Assembly: GCA_018396995.1 (NCBI GenBank)
Contig: JAGTQB010000002.1
Coordinates: 1 to 64,000 of the forward strand
Length of the DNA stretch: 64,000 bases
Reading direction: 5' to 3'
Source of the DNA: Candidatus Bathyarchaeota archaeon
GTDB lineage: Archaea; Thermoproteota; Bathyarchaeia; Bathyarchaeales; DTEX01
The notes beneath the pieces were generated by a model. That model had not been told where the DNA came from. It made no database searches and saw only the letters and a program-made list of their open reading frames with translations. The first letter of the stretch is position 1. Every line of letters starts with the position of its first letter. The position numbers and the translations under genes were made by a program. Positions 1 through 9,290 of this stretch are shown piece by piece.

Positions 1-1
1 A

Positions 2-373
2 GAAGAAAAGGCGAAGGAGCACGGTGTTCCAGTAGTATACGTGAACCCGAGGAACACCTCTAGGCTATGCCCAACACACGGAGCCTTGATCAAATACAGC
101 AGCTCGAGGGTGGGCGTCTGTAGTACTGGCGGCGAGAAGTGGCATAGGGATGCTGCTGCATGTCTCAACCTCCTCCTCAAAGCCCTGGGCAGTGATGAGG
201 GCAATGCCCTAAGCCGCCCAAGGCTAGAACTAGATGGGAGCCACGTTCCGTTAGGCTTGACAGCCACCCATGAACCCACGCAGATATCCAAATCCGCGTG
301 GACAAGGTGGAAGTCCTTGGATATGAAAGAACATGAACAAACAAGAATGAATATCCAAGGACAAACGGCATGA
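2..373 (+). CDS. tnpB: TnpB / IS605-family OrfB, 3' end only (5' truncated by window edge)
   Basis: Open frame from base 2: EEKAKEHGVPVVYVNPRNTSRLCPTHG...CSTGGEKWHRDAAACLNLL, the C-terminal zinc-ribbon/RuvC-III region of TnpB. Confidence 0.85.
   Translation, partial: EEKAKEHGVPVVYVNPRNTSRLCPTHGALIKYSSSRVGVCSTGGEKWHRDAAACLNLLLKALGSDEGNALSRPRLELDGSHVPLGLTATHEPTQISKSAWTRWKSLDMKEHEQTRMNIQGQTA
313..362. repeat. Perfect 12-bp inverted repeat (gtccttggatat / atatccaaggac, 26-nt loop) at the 3' end of the TnpB gene
   Basis: gtccttggatat at 313-324 and atatccaaggac at 351-362 read directly. Confidence 0.85.
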
Positions 374-388
374 ATATTTTGCAGGATA

Positions 389-2167
389 CTACTCCCCAAA
401 TGATAAGATGAAGTTGAGTAGGGCTTGTCTCCCTTCCTCACTCACAGCCTTTAAAGCCCTCTTCAAAGCTGGCTGAACCTCGGAGGGATCCTCAACGGTC
501 TCAGCGTAGCCGCCCGCAGCCTTACATATAGACGTGAAGTCCAGAGATGGCTCAAATCCACTTAACGCCTTAACATAGCCGTACCGTACAGCCCAGCCCT
601 CAGGATACTCTTGGAGAAGAATCCTGTGCGGCACACCCCAACCCTGATTATTATAAATTATTGTTAGGAATGGGAGATTGTATTTCTTAGATGTTAGGTG
701 AGCTGCTACCGGATTACCATATATGTAGCTTCCATCACCCATGCAGGCTATTACCGTCTTGTCTGGCGCAGCTAGCTTTGCTCCGAGAGCTGCTCCAAGA
801 CCCCACCCAAGGCAGGCTGATGGGGGCGTTCCAAAATATGTGCCGGGGATAAACCTGCCGGAGCCCTGATACATATAGCCGTAATTATTTATTAATATAA
901 TATCGTCTTCATTCTTCACTAAACCTATGCAATAATTAATCCACCGTCTGTCAATCGGCTTCTTATCTCTAACCGATAGAGCTTCCTTTATCAATGCGTT
1001 CACCTGGGCATTATGCGCCTCTCTTATACGCTTAAACCTCTCACCTATCTCTGTCCTCCTGGCAGGGTTCTTAGAGAGGAGTCTTAAGGATGCACGATAA
1101 AGCTGCGCCAAAGCCTCCGCCGGGTCAGCAAATATAGAAATATTCGCCGGACGGAAGCCAGACAAGGGATAAAACTTCATGTAAAGTGGGTCGATGGCAA
1201 GATTAATATATTTGGCTTGTGGATTTGGGATGAGCCTGCCGGATGGATAGGGGCTCTCAATCATAAATATTACGTCAGCATCCTCCAATGGCGCCGACAC
1301 GCTCAGTGGATGATCCGGTGGAAAATTCATGTAGCCAAACTCCTTTAAGGCTCCATTTACAGGTATTGCCAGAAGCTCTGCAAGCCTCATGAGCTGGCGT
1401 ACCGCAGCGGGTCTTCTCCCAAGCTCATCAACTACTATCACCGGGTTCTCAGCCTTAACAAGCAGCTCCGCAGCCTTCATTATGGCGGAGGGGTCAGGCC
1501 GAGGTGTAGTTGGGGGAACATATAGGTTCGGAGACGGAATGTTTATACGCGTTATCCTCATAAGAGCAACTTCATTAGGTATAGTGATATATACTGGGCC
1601 GGGCGGCTCAGCTTTTGCTATCTGTAGGGCCCTTTGCACTATATAGGGTATCTGCTCCCCCAACTTGACCTCGCAATCCCATTTAATGTACTCCCTTAGT
1701 GGAGCTGCCTGATCCCTCGACCCCTGTGCAGGTGGCCCCTTAATCTTCTCGGTGATCCACCCGCTTCCAGCGAGGAGGAGTAATGGTACGTGGGCTGTGA
1801 AGGCGTTTGCTATGGCTCCTAAGGCGTTGTATGTGCCTACGGTTCCATGATAGCCTACTAGTGGGATGTCTCCGCTCACCATGGCGTATCCATGAGCCAT
1901 ACTTGTCGCCGTGAACTCGTGGGGACAGATTATTATCTTAGGCCACTCGGAGCCCTTAGCCCATATCTTGGAGACAGCCTCCATAAACGGCGGCCACTCA
2001 GTCCCAGAATTAACAAACCAATATTTGATTCCACAGAGAGTTAGAGTTTCCACGAGAACCTGTGCAATACTCTCTTTCTGCTCTGCCTCTGTATTACATG
2101 TATGCTGCTCAAGTCTTCCCTCAAAAACGCCTTTATGGGGGGTCTTTAGTTGAGAGTCGTCTTGCAA
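389..2167 (-). CDS. Thiamine-pyrophosphate-dependent enzyme (acetolactate synthase large-subunit-like)
   Basis: 592 aa; N-terminal PYR-domain-like region (INSGTEWPPFMEA...GYHGTVGTYNA) and C-terminal TPP motif GDGSYIYGNP...NNQGWG. Confidence 0.8.
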   Translation of the reverse strand: MQDDSQLKTPHKGVFEGRLEQHTCNTEAEQKESIAQVLVETLTLCGIKYWFVNSGTEWPPFMEAVSKIWAKGSEWPKIIICPHEFTATSMAHGYAMVSGDIPLVGYHGTVGTYNALGAIANAFTAHVPLLLLAGSGWITEKIKGPPAQGSRDQAAPLREYIKWDCEVKLGEQIPYIVQRALQIAKAEPPGPVYITIPNEVALMRITRINIPSPNLYVPPTTPRPDPSAIMKAAELLVKAENPVIVVDELGRRPAAVRQLMRLAELLAIPVNGALKEFGYMNFPPDHPLSVSAPLEDADVIFMIESPYPSGRLIPNPQAKYINLAIDPLYMKFYPLSGFRPANISIFADPAEALAQLYRASLRLLSKNPARRTEIGERFKRIREAHNAQVNALIKEALSVRDKKPIDRRWINYCIGLVKNEDDIILINNYGYMYQGSGRFIPGTYFGTPPSACLGWGLGAALGAKLAAPDKTVIACMGDGSYIYGNPVAAHLTSKKYNLPFLTIIYNNQGWGVPHRILLQEYPEGWAVRYGYVKALSGFEPSLDFTSICKAAGGYAETVEDPSEVQPALKRALKAVSEEGRQALLNFILSFGE

Positions 2168-2204
2168 ACTAATTCCTCTCTAATATCCAGATAAAATGAT
2201 TTGC

Positions 2205-3260
2205 TTAAATTATGGAGTATGGAATTGTTAATCCAGTCTTATGAAACTTCCCTTTTATAGCTATTTGCTTTCCACATTTTGGACAACGCATATCCTCAGT
2301 TAAATTCCATTTAATGATCTCGAAGCCAAGTCTCTTTATCACGAGTTCATGGCAATTTGGACAATAAGTGTTCTCATACCTATGGCCTGGAACATTACCC
2401 AAATAAACGTAGTTTAATCCAGCCTCCTTAGCAGCCTCATAAGCCTTTTCCAAGGTCCTAATTTCTGTTGACGGTATATCAGTCATCTTATAATCTGGGT
2501 GGAATCTCAGTAAGTGGAGTGGCGTATCTTCACCAAGGTTATTTCTAATCCACGAAGCTAGATCCTTTATCCTCTCGATAGAGTCGCCAACCTTCGGTAT
2601 AACGAGGTTTGTTACCTCAACATGGATACTATGCTTCTTCATAGCCTTCAAAGCCTCAAATATGGGCTCAACCGACGGAACCATAGAATACTTCTTATAG
2701 AATTCTGGATCACCACCACCTTTAAAATCGACCGTTGCGGCATCTAGGTATGGCGCTATTACCTCTATCGCTTCAGGTGTCATATAGCCATTTGTGACGA
2801 ATGTATTAAATAAGTTGTGTCTCTTTGCAAGGACAGCTGTGTCATAAGCATACTCAAAAAAGATTGTTGGTTCAGTATACGTGTAGCTTATGCCGTGGCA
2901 GCCATACTCTATTGAGGCATTAACAACCTCCTCTGGCGGAAAATCCCTCCCAACAATATCTTTCTCTTGGCTTATAGTCCAGTTGTCACAGAACTGGCAC
3001 CTGAAATTGCATCCAACGGTCGCTATGGACATTACAAGCGCCCCGGGATGGAAGTGTGAGAGCGGTTTCTTGCCAATTGGGTCTACATTTGCGGCGCATG
3101 CCTTAGCGTAGTTGAGCGAGTAAAGTTTCCCTCCCTCATTCTTTCTAACGCTGCAGAAGCCGAAGCCTCCCTCGATTATCACGCATCTGCGGGCGCAGAG
3201 GTTACACCTAACTCTATTATCCCCAATTTGCTCGTAAAGCATTGCTTCACGCTTAACCAT
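2205..3260 (-). CDS. amrS: AmmeMemoRadiSam-system radical SAM enzyme (AmrS-like)
   Basis: NLCARRCVI..GFCSVRKN, CNFRCQFCDNWTISQ radical SAM CxxxCxxC, C-terminal CPNC..CPKCG. Confidence 0.85.
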   Translation of the reverse strand: MVKREAMLYEQIGDNRVRCNLCARRCVIIEGGFGFCSVRKNEGGKLYSLNYAKACAANVDPIGKKPLSHFHPGALVMSIATVGCNFRCQFCDNWTISQEKDIVGRDFPPEEVVNASIEYGCHGISYTYTEPTIFFEYAYDTAVLAKRHNLFNTFVTNGYMTPEAIEVIAPYLDAATVDFKGGGDPEFYKKYSMVPSVEPIFEALKAMKKHSIHVEVTNLVIPKVGDSIERIKDLASWIRNNLGEDTPLHLLRFHPDYKMTDIPSTEIRTLEKAYEAAKEAGLNYVYLGNVPGHRYENTYCPNCHELVIKRLGFEIIKWNLTEDMRCPKCGKQIAIKGKFHKTGLTIPYSII

Positions 3261-3279
3261 GAGGAAACCGTCCCTAATG

Positions 3280-3558
3280 TTAGTCTTTTATCCCCTCGAG
3301 CAAGCTCATAACGTTCCAGAGTCTTACCCTTGTGTAGGGCGGCATATTTGGATCCTGCAGTATTTCATCTATAACTGATATTGCGTTTGAGGCCCTGACG
3401 GCGAGCGTGTACTGTGTTGACTGTAAGATATCCATGGCCTCTTTAGCAGTCCTCCTAATGTTTCTTGGAGTTGTCGTGTCCTCGGAGACTTGACCAAGTA
3501 TTGCCAGAGCCTGCTTAATCCTCTCCTCATACTCCTGAAGCTTCTTCTTGCTGACCAT
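3280..3558 (-). CDS. UPF0147 family protein
   Basis: 92 aa; NIRRTAKEAMDILQ...AISVIDEILQDPNMPPYTRVRLWNVMSLLE is typical of UPF0147. Confidence 0.85.
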   Translation of the reverse strand: MVSKKKLQEYEERIKQALAILGQVSEDTTTPRNIRRTAKEAMDILQSTQYTLAVRASNAISVIDEILQDPNMPPYTRVRLWNVMSLLEGIKD

Positions 3559-3645
3559 AATGTTCCCCCCATAATTGGAGATTAGTTACAAGAAATTAAT
3601 TTCTAAGATGTCTTATACACTTTTCTTTGATAAATCTTAAATAAG

Positions 3646-4614
3646 TCATGCTAGGAGTATTGCCCCACTTGGCTCATATCTCCCCTTAATATCGTATCCA
3701 ATTAACTCTGCCAGCTTACTCGCAAATCTCTCTATATCCTCCATATAGGGCATAGCTTCCTTTGGAAGCCTATGGCGGCTCTGGCCCACCCACTCATATG
3801 CTTTAACTTCGATGAAATCTGGCTTAGACACGTTAGCCATCTTGGCATAACCCTCAATATTCGCCGTGTTAAAGCCCTTAATTACGGTAAACCTCAAAAC
3901 TTTACGTGTATTTAGGCTTGGGAGGACCCCTAATGTCTTGTTTAGGCGTTCCCATGCATCTTTAATGAGCGGTCTTGCAAGCCTTATATATGTATCCTTA
4001 TCTGGCGCAATGATGCTGACATATAGTTGGTATGGCAGTTTTCTCATACTTTCCAGCGCTTCTGGTATGGTTCCATTTGTGACTAAAAATGTTATCATCC
4101 CCCTCTTTTCAGCCGCCTCAATTAGCTCTGATATCCATGGATATAACGTTGGCTCTCCGGTTAAGCTCATAGTCATCATAGTTGGCTTCAAAGCCTCCTC
4201 AAACTTCTTCTTGTCAACCTTCTCATTCCCCTTCCAGCCCGATAGGAGCTCCTTCCTCTTCCTGAGGAGCTCATCTATGATCTCAGAGGGTTCATCAAAC
4301 TCTTTGAGGTCTAAGGGGAACTCCCTCCAAGTGAGCCCCTCCCTATCCCCCGAGTGAACCCTCCAGCAGTGTAGGCAGTGGCAGTTACACCCAATGTATG
4401 GCGTCATTTGCATACACCTATGGCTCTGAACAGGGGGATACCAGAGCTCCTTATAGCAGGCTCTACCAGACCTTAGGCTCTCTTTAGTCCAATAGCATAT
4501 TTTAACAGCACTATGAAGGTGCTTACCAACAAGCCTATAACCCTGCCTATAATACATCCTGATTATTTCCGGCTTAAGTGGTTGTAACAATTCCTTCTCC
4601 ATTTCCCACATCAC
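3646..4614 (-). CDS. taw1: tRNA 4-demethylwyosine synthase (Taw1/TYW1), radical SAM
   Basis: 322 aa; CNCHCLHCWR cluster motif, MTMSLTGEPTLYPWISELIE, FIEVKAYEWVGQSRHRL. Confidence 0.85.
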   Translation of the reverse strand: MMWEMEKELLQPLKPEIIRMYYRQGYRLVGKHLHSAVKICYWTKESLRSGRACYKELWYPPVQSHRCMQMTPYIGCNCHCLHCWRVHSGDREGLTWREFPLDLKEFDEPSEIIDELLRKRKELLSGWKGNEKVDKKKFEEALKPTMMTMSLTGEPTLYPWISELIEAAEKRGMITFLVTNGTIPEALESMRKLPYQLYVSIIAPDKDTYIRLARPLIKDAWERLNKTLGVLPSLNTRKVLRFTVIKGFNTANIEGYAKMANVSKPDFIEVKAYEWVGQSRHRLPKEAMPYMEDIERFASKLAELIGYDIKGRYEPSGAILLA

Positions 4615-4651
4615 CGATTAATTGTACAGAGCAGAAAATATACGATTCCCT

Positions 4652-5239
4652 TTAACCTACATCAATAGATTTACCCGTCTCCCCTCTCTCCAGCTCTATC
4701 AGCCTCTTATCAATGTTTGTTATAAGGTTATTTATGACCTCATTAGCCCTCTTAAGAGTCTCCTTTAGATCCTTTAGGAAATTAATTTTATCCTCTTGGG
4801 ATGCTATGCCGCCGGACAACAGTATTTTCATCGCTAATGGAATAATTCCAGAGGAAACGTCCAGTCCCTCCATAGGATGTATTGGGGTGAGCTCTTTAAG
4901 TAACCACCTCCTAATAGTTAAAACTAGGTTAAAGTGTCCCTCAACAACTTCCCTAAAAATCTTCTTACCCCTCTCAGTCACCCTGTAAATTTTCACCCTC
5001 CTTTTCCCCCCAGCCCACTCCCCAACAATAAATCCATTTCTCTCAAGGTCCCTTAAAGCCGGGTAGAGAGAGCCTGCCGTTGGGGAGATTAAACCCAGCG
5101 TACTCTCTCTAATCCTCTTAAGCATTTTATAGCCATGCGTAGGTCCCTCTAGAAGTGTATATAAAATTGCTAGCTTAAGATAGCCCCTCTTAAGCTGCTC
5201 TTTCATCGACCTTGCAACTCTATCTTCGCTCATGCCCAA
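4652..5239 (-). CDS. PadR family transcriptional regulator
   Basis: KLAILYTLLEGPTHGYKMLKRI...SPTAGSLYPALRDLERNGFI...YRVTERGKK winged helix. Confidence 0.88.
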   Translation of the reverse strand: MGMSEDRVARSMKEQLKRGYLKLAILYTLLEGPTHGYKMLKRIRESTLGLISPTAGSLYPALRDLERNGFIVGEWAGGKRRVKIYRVTERGKKIFREVVEGHFNLVLTIRRWLLKELTPIHPMEGLDVSSGIIPLAMKILLSGGIASQEDKINFLKDLKETLKRANEVINNLITNIDKRLIELERGETGKSIDVG

Positions 5240-5320
5240 GTAAATTTTATATAAATCAATACCTTAAAATATTTTGGTTTCATATATATCGGTTTCCAAT
5301 ATAATATAAGGCGATATCTT

Positions 5321-6058
5321 ATGACCAATTCACGAAGGGTACTGGTTGAATTAGCGGGCGTCACTAAAGAGTATAAGGTTGGTGAGATCAGCACGATCGC
5401 TCTCAAAAACATTTCATTTATGATTTATGAGAGGGACTTAGTTGCCATAATGGGGCCGTCGGGATCGGGAAAGACGACATTACTCAACATGCTAGGTCTC
5501 CTTGATAGGCCAACGCAAGGCAAAATATTCTTTGAGGGAAGAGATGTATCGAAGTTGAGTGATAAAGAGCTCGCGTATTTGAGGAATATGAAACTAGGCT
5601 TCGTCTTCCAGACATTTAACCTAGTTAATAGATTATCTGTACTTGAGAATATTGAGATGCCGCTGATACCTAGAGGGATACCGCGTAGTGTTAGGTTTGA
5701 GATGGTTAAGGAGGCTATACTTAAAGTTGGCGGTGAGATTGAGTGGCTTAAGAAAAAGCCTAATCAGCTGTCTGGCGGGCAGCAGCAGAGGGTTGCAATC
5801 GCTAGAGCTATTGTTGGAAAACCATCAATAATTTTAGCTGACGAGCCCACGGGAAACCTTGATAGGGCTTCAGCTAGAATAGTCATAGAAACCTTTTTAA
5901 ACCTAAATAAAGAGGGGCACTCAATAATCGTTGTGACGCATGACCCAGAGGTTGCAAATTGTATGGAGAGAATATATGTTATTAGAGATGGGATGATAAT
6001 AGGCCAATATAATGCTAATCCAGGGGATTCCCTCTTGAGTAAGGTGCCGAGGGCGTAA
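5321..6058 (+). CDS. ABC transporter ATP-binding protein (LolD/MacB class)
   Basis: Walker A GPSGSGKTTLLN, signature NQLSGGQQQRVAIARA, Walker B IILADEPTGNLD. Confidence 0.93.
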   Translation: MTNSRRVLVELAGVTKEYKVGEISTIALKNISFMIYERDLVAIMGPSGSGKTTLLNMLGLLDRPTQGKIFFEGRDVSKLSDKELAYLRNMKLGFVFQTFNLVNRLSVLENIEMPLIPRGIPRSVRFEMVKEAILKVGGEIEWLKKKPNQLSGGQQQRVAIARAIVGKPSIILADEPTGNLDRASARIVIETFLNLNKEGHSIIVVTHDPEVANCMERIYVIRDGMIIGQYNANPGDSLLSKVPRA

Positions 6059-6068
6059 GGGGATAAGG

Positions 6069-9000
6069 ATGAGTGTTAAAAGAATATTTAGCTTAATATT
6101 GGTTGCGCTACTCTTGGCAGATATCCTGTTGCTTTTAAACCCGGTGAGCCATATATGCGCCCAAGATAAAAGATTCGCAATTATTAGTGTTATTGCCAGA
6201 TCTTCCATCGGCTCACCGAAAATATACCCTGGGAGTAGAAGAGTTAACCTACGTATCGAGGCAATGTATATCGCTAATAAAACGGCCTTCTCGGTTGTCG
6301 GCCACCTAAACACCACTAAAGGCATAGAGTTTAGTTATGGGAGCGGGCCATCCGCACTCGCCAAATCACTTGAAGGTTCAGTTCTTACGAGCGTTAAAGA
6401 GGGTGACCATGTCCTCTTCGAGTATTACTTGGATATAGATAAGACATTGAGCCCGGGCACATACCCCCTACAGCTCAACATAACCTATCTCTTAGAGGGC
6501 AGCAGTGAAATTCTGTTTGAGCTGCATAGTATAGAAATTGAGGTGTCTCATTACCCTGAAGTCCAACTAAGATTTATTGAAGCTTATCTTAACCCAGCCT
6601 CTTATCCAGGATCCGTTAACACGAACTTATACGTTGTCCTTGAGAACTCTGGAGAGTCTAGTATAGCATCTGCAACCTTCAGGATTAATCTCCCATACGG
6701 CTTCACTATAAATAATCCTAGGGCAAGCATTGGCGTGGTTAATGTTGGAGAAAGATTTACTCTGCGCTTCAGTGGAATATCCATTCCACAGAACGCCGCC
6801 GTTGGAGTTTACAGCGCCGTCATCTCTGCGGACCTTTCCATGAGAACCGAGGATAACGTGTACTATAATTCTACGGAGTCCATATCAATACAATTCAGCG
6901 TTACTGAAGCTCCGAGGGAGGATCCGATAATAGTCTCGTCCATCTCTGTTCTATATCAAGGTTCGCCAGCTCCCCTACTACCATCAGCGAAAGGCGTAAC
7001 AATTAGAATTTCCTTTGTTAATAGGCTTCCAGAGGCCGTGGGCGGCATGGTTATTATTCCAGACCAGTTAGATGGCATTAATGTTAGGTCTCTTTCAGGG
7101 ACATATGTTAACGGGATGCCGCCCGGCGGCTCCTGCTTCGTAGATATAACCGTTGATGTGAATGATGGTGTTAGGCCAGGTAAAATAAATATCCCCCTCA
7201 AAGTATTCTTTGTCAGGATTGTTTCAGATTCATCCTTCCTTGGGCGTCAGGATGTAAGTGTTGACGTGATTATTGAGAGTCCACACGGCTACCTGCCTGA
7301 GGTATCACTTGTCTCAGCCTACTGGGGCTACCCAACCCCATCACCAGTATACGCCAAGTCACGCTATGCCCCGCTCACCCTACGTCTCATAAATAATGGG
7401 CGATATAGTATTGTTGGAGCCGTCATTGAGGCATCCTCAGATTACCTTAAGCCAATAAAGAGCTCTGAGACCTTGGCGGCCAGATTAGCTCCCGGATCAT
7501 ATTCCGAAGTTACGCTCTACTTTGATGTGGGTGCGGATGCTGGCGAAATCCCCATTAATGTTCAAATAAATTATGTTTTTAGTGAGTTTGGGACGCACAT
7601 AGAGGTCGCTAGGGAGTTTACCGCCCATCTAGTGGTTGAGGAGTATCCTGCTGCTGCAAGCTACCTTGAAATTGTTGGTTATGGCTGGCAGAACAATTAT
7701 AATGTCTTTCCAAGGACCGATAACGCAACCTTCCAGGTTACTATCGCGAATAGGGCGCCGTTCCCGATAAGCGGAATAATACTCCACCTCATCCTACCAG
7801 AGAATATGTCCTCGAGGGGGGAGAGGTCTGCAAGGGCATATGTAGATGGCCCAGTCAGGAGCCTAAGCACTTTCACGGCAACCTTCTTAATAACTGTTGG
7901 GGGAGTGAAGCCTGGCAGGCATGCAGCTAAGTTAATAGTAGACTTTATTCTGCAGTCCGGCGGTCCCGGAGAGAGGTGTAGTGAGAGTTTCAGTCTAGAT
8001 ATAAGCATTAATGATGATAGTAATGCTGTAGAGTTTGTTAGTGCTAGCTGGTATGAGGGCTCTGTTGGCCCATATACCTATGGCGCTCGCCTTCTCATAT
8101 CTGTAAGAAATAACCTTGTTGATAATATGAGGGGTGCTGTGCTGGAAATACGTCTTCCAAAGGGGTTTGTGAGTGCCGTAGATAATTCATCACTTGTGAG
8201 AGCTCCGCCATCAACCATAAGCCCCCTCCCAACCTTGCCACAGTTGCCATTTCAAGTTTCAGGCACCATATTAGAGGAATATTTAAGGGTCTATCAACCC
8301 CCTCAGGAGCAGGTCTCCAGCCGGGGCGATATATTAACTTTCATAGTTCCCCTCCATATATTAGACGTTGATCTTGGGCTCCATAATTTTATGGGGAACC
8401 TATCTTACATCGATCAGTGGGGTACAAGGAGAACCGTTGGGCTGATTATTCCAGTAGCCGTGCTGGGTAGGACTGTGTATGTGGATGTTAGGATAGGCGG
8501 CAATATAAATGTTAAGAGCCGCTTCACGAACACATCCCTAACAATAGAGAATCGTGGAACATCCCCACTACACGATGTATATCTAATAGTTTCGCCGTAT
8601 CAGGGGATGCCCCTCTTAATAGCCTCACCTGCCGTCACATATATTGAGAGGATTGATGCTGGTAAGAAAGTTGACATTCCATTGACGCTAATTTACAATC
8701 CATTTGGCTTTATAACACAGGTTGGCGGAACAACGGTTGTAACATATGGTCCAGTTCCATTAATTACGTCAATTATTTATAGGGATGCCAGCGGAGCTGT
8801 TAAAAGACTTAACAATACTGTAACAGTTGTTGTCGAACCATTCATCGATATTCTCGTAAGGGATATTAACGCTGTTGGTAAACGCTTCTCTTCAATGGTG
8901 AGCGGAGTTATCGCGAACCTAGGCTCAGCTACGGCATACAGGGTGAGAGTTGTCCTAAAGGCTGGAGGCACTAGCTCATGGACTCTAGTCGGAGATGTTG

Positions 9001-9269
9001 CGCCAGCAGATGAGTTGGCATTTAGAATAGAGGTGCCCGAGTATAGTGAGACGTGCTCCCTAATAATAGAATATTATGATGCATTCAACCAGCTCTTCTC
9101 AAAGGAGATAACCGTTAAGATTGAACCTCAGCCAGAGACTCCGACGATACAGCCTCAAGAGGGGGCTCTGGGCGTTGAGACGTGGATTGTTGTTGGGGCG
9201 GTTATAGTCTTTCTGGCAATAGCGTTAGTCCTGATTTACAGGGCTTTAAAGGCCCGTTCAATGAAGTGA
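6069..9269 (+). CDS. Large secreted, membrane-anchored beta-sandwich (COG1361/NEW3-like) surface protein
   Basis: 1066 aa; N-terminal signal-like hydrophobic stretch; repeated Ig-like segments; C-terminal TM GVETWIVVGAVIVFLAIALVLIYRALKARSMK. Confidence 0.75.
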   Translation: MSVKRIFSLILVALLLADILLLLNPVSHICAQDKRFAIISVIARSSIGSPKIYPGSRRVNLRIEAMYIANKTAFSVVGHLNTTKGIEFSYGSGPSALAKSLEGSVLTSVKEGDHVLFEYYLDIDKTLSPGTYPLQLNITYLLEGSSEILFELHSIEIEVSHYPEVQLRFIEAYLNPASYPGSVNTNLYVVLENSGESSIASATFRINLPYGFTINNPRASIGVVNVGERFTLRFSGISIPQNAAVGVYSAVISADLSMRTEDNVYYNSTESISIQFSVTEAPREDPIIVSSISVLYQGSPAPLLPSAKGVTIRISFVNRLPEAVGGMVIIPDQLDGINVRSLSGTYVNGMPPGGSCFVDITVDVNDGVRPGKINIPLKVFFVRIVSDSSFLGRQDVSVDVIIESPHGYLPEVSLVSAYWGYPTPSPVYAKSRYAPLTLRLINNGRYSIVGAVIEASSDYLKPIKSSETLAARLAPGSYSEVTLYFDVGADAGEIPINVQINYVFSEFGTHIEVAREFTAHLVVEEYPAAASYLEIVGYGWQNNYNVFPRTDNATFQVTIANRAPFPISGIILHLILPENMSSRGERSARAYVDGPVRSLSTFTATFLITVGGVKPGRHAAKLIVDFILQSGGPGERCSESFSLDISINDDSNAVEFVSASWYEGSVGPYTYGARLLISVRNNLVDNMRGAVLEIRLPKGFVSAVDNSSLVRAPPSTISPLPTLPQLPFQVSGTILEEYLRVYQPPQEQVSSRGDILTFIVPLHILDVDLGLHNFMGNLSYIDQWGTRRTVGLIIPVAVLGRTVYVDVRIGGNINVKSRFTNTSLTIENRGTSPLHDVYLIVSPYQGMPLLIASPAVTYIERIDAGKKVDIPLTLIYNPFGFITQVGGTTVVTYGPVPLITSIIYRDASGAVKRLNNTVTVVVEPFIDILVRDINAVGKRFSSMVSGVIANLGSATAYRVRVVLKAGGTSSWTLVGDVAPADELAFRIEVPEYSETCSLIIEYYDAFNQLFSKEITVKIEPQPETPTIQPQEGALGVETWIVVGAVIVFLAIALVLIYRALKARSMK

Positions 9270-9290
9270 GATGCGTTAGGGTGGAGTTCT

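Noticed and set aside
3369-3572. 67-aa minus-strand ORF
   Set aside because: Alternate frame of the UPF0147 gene.
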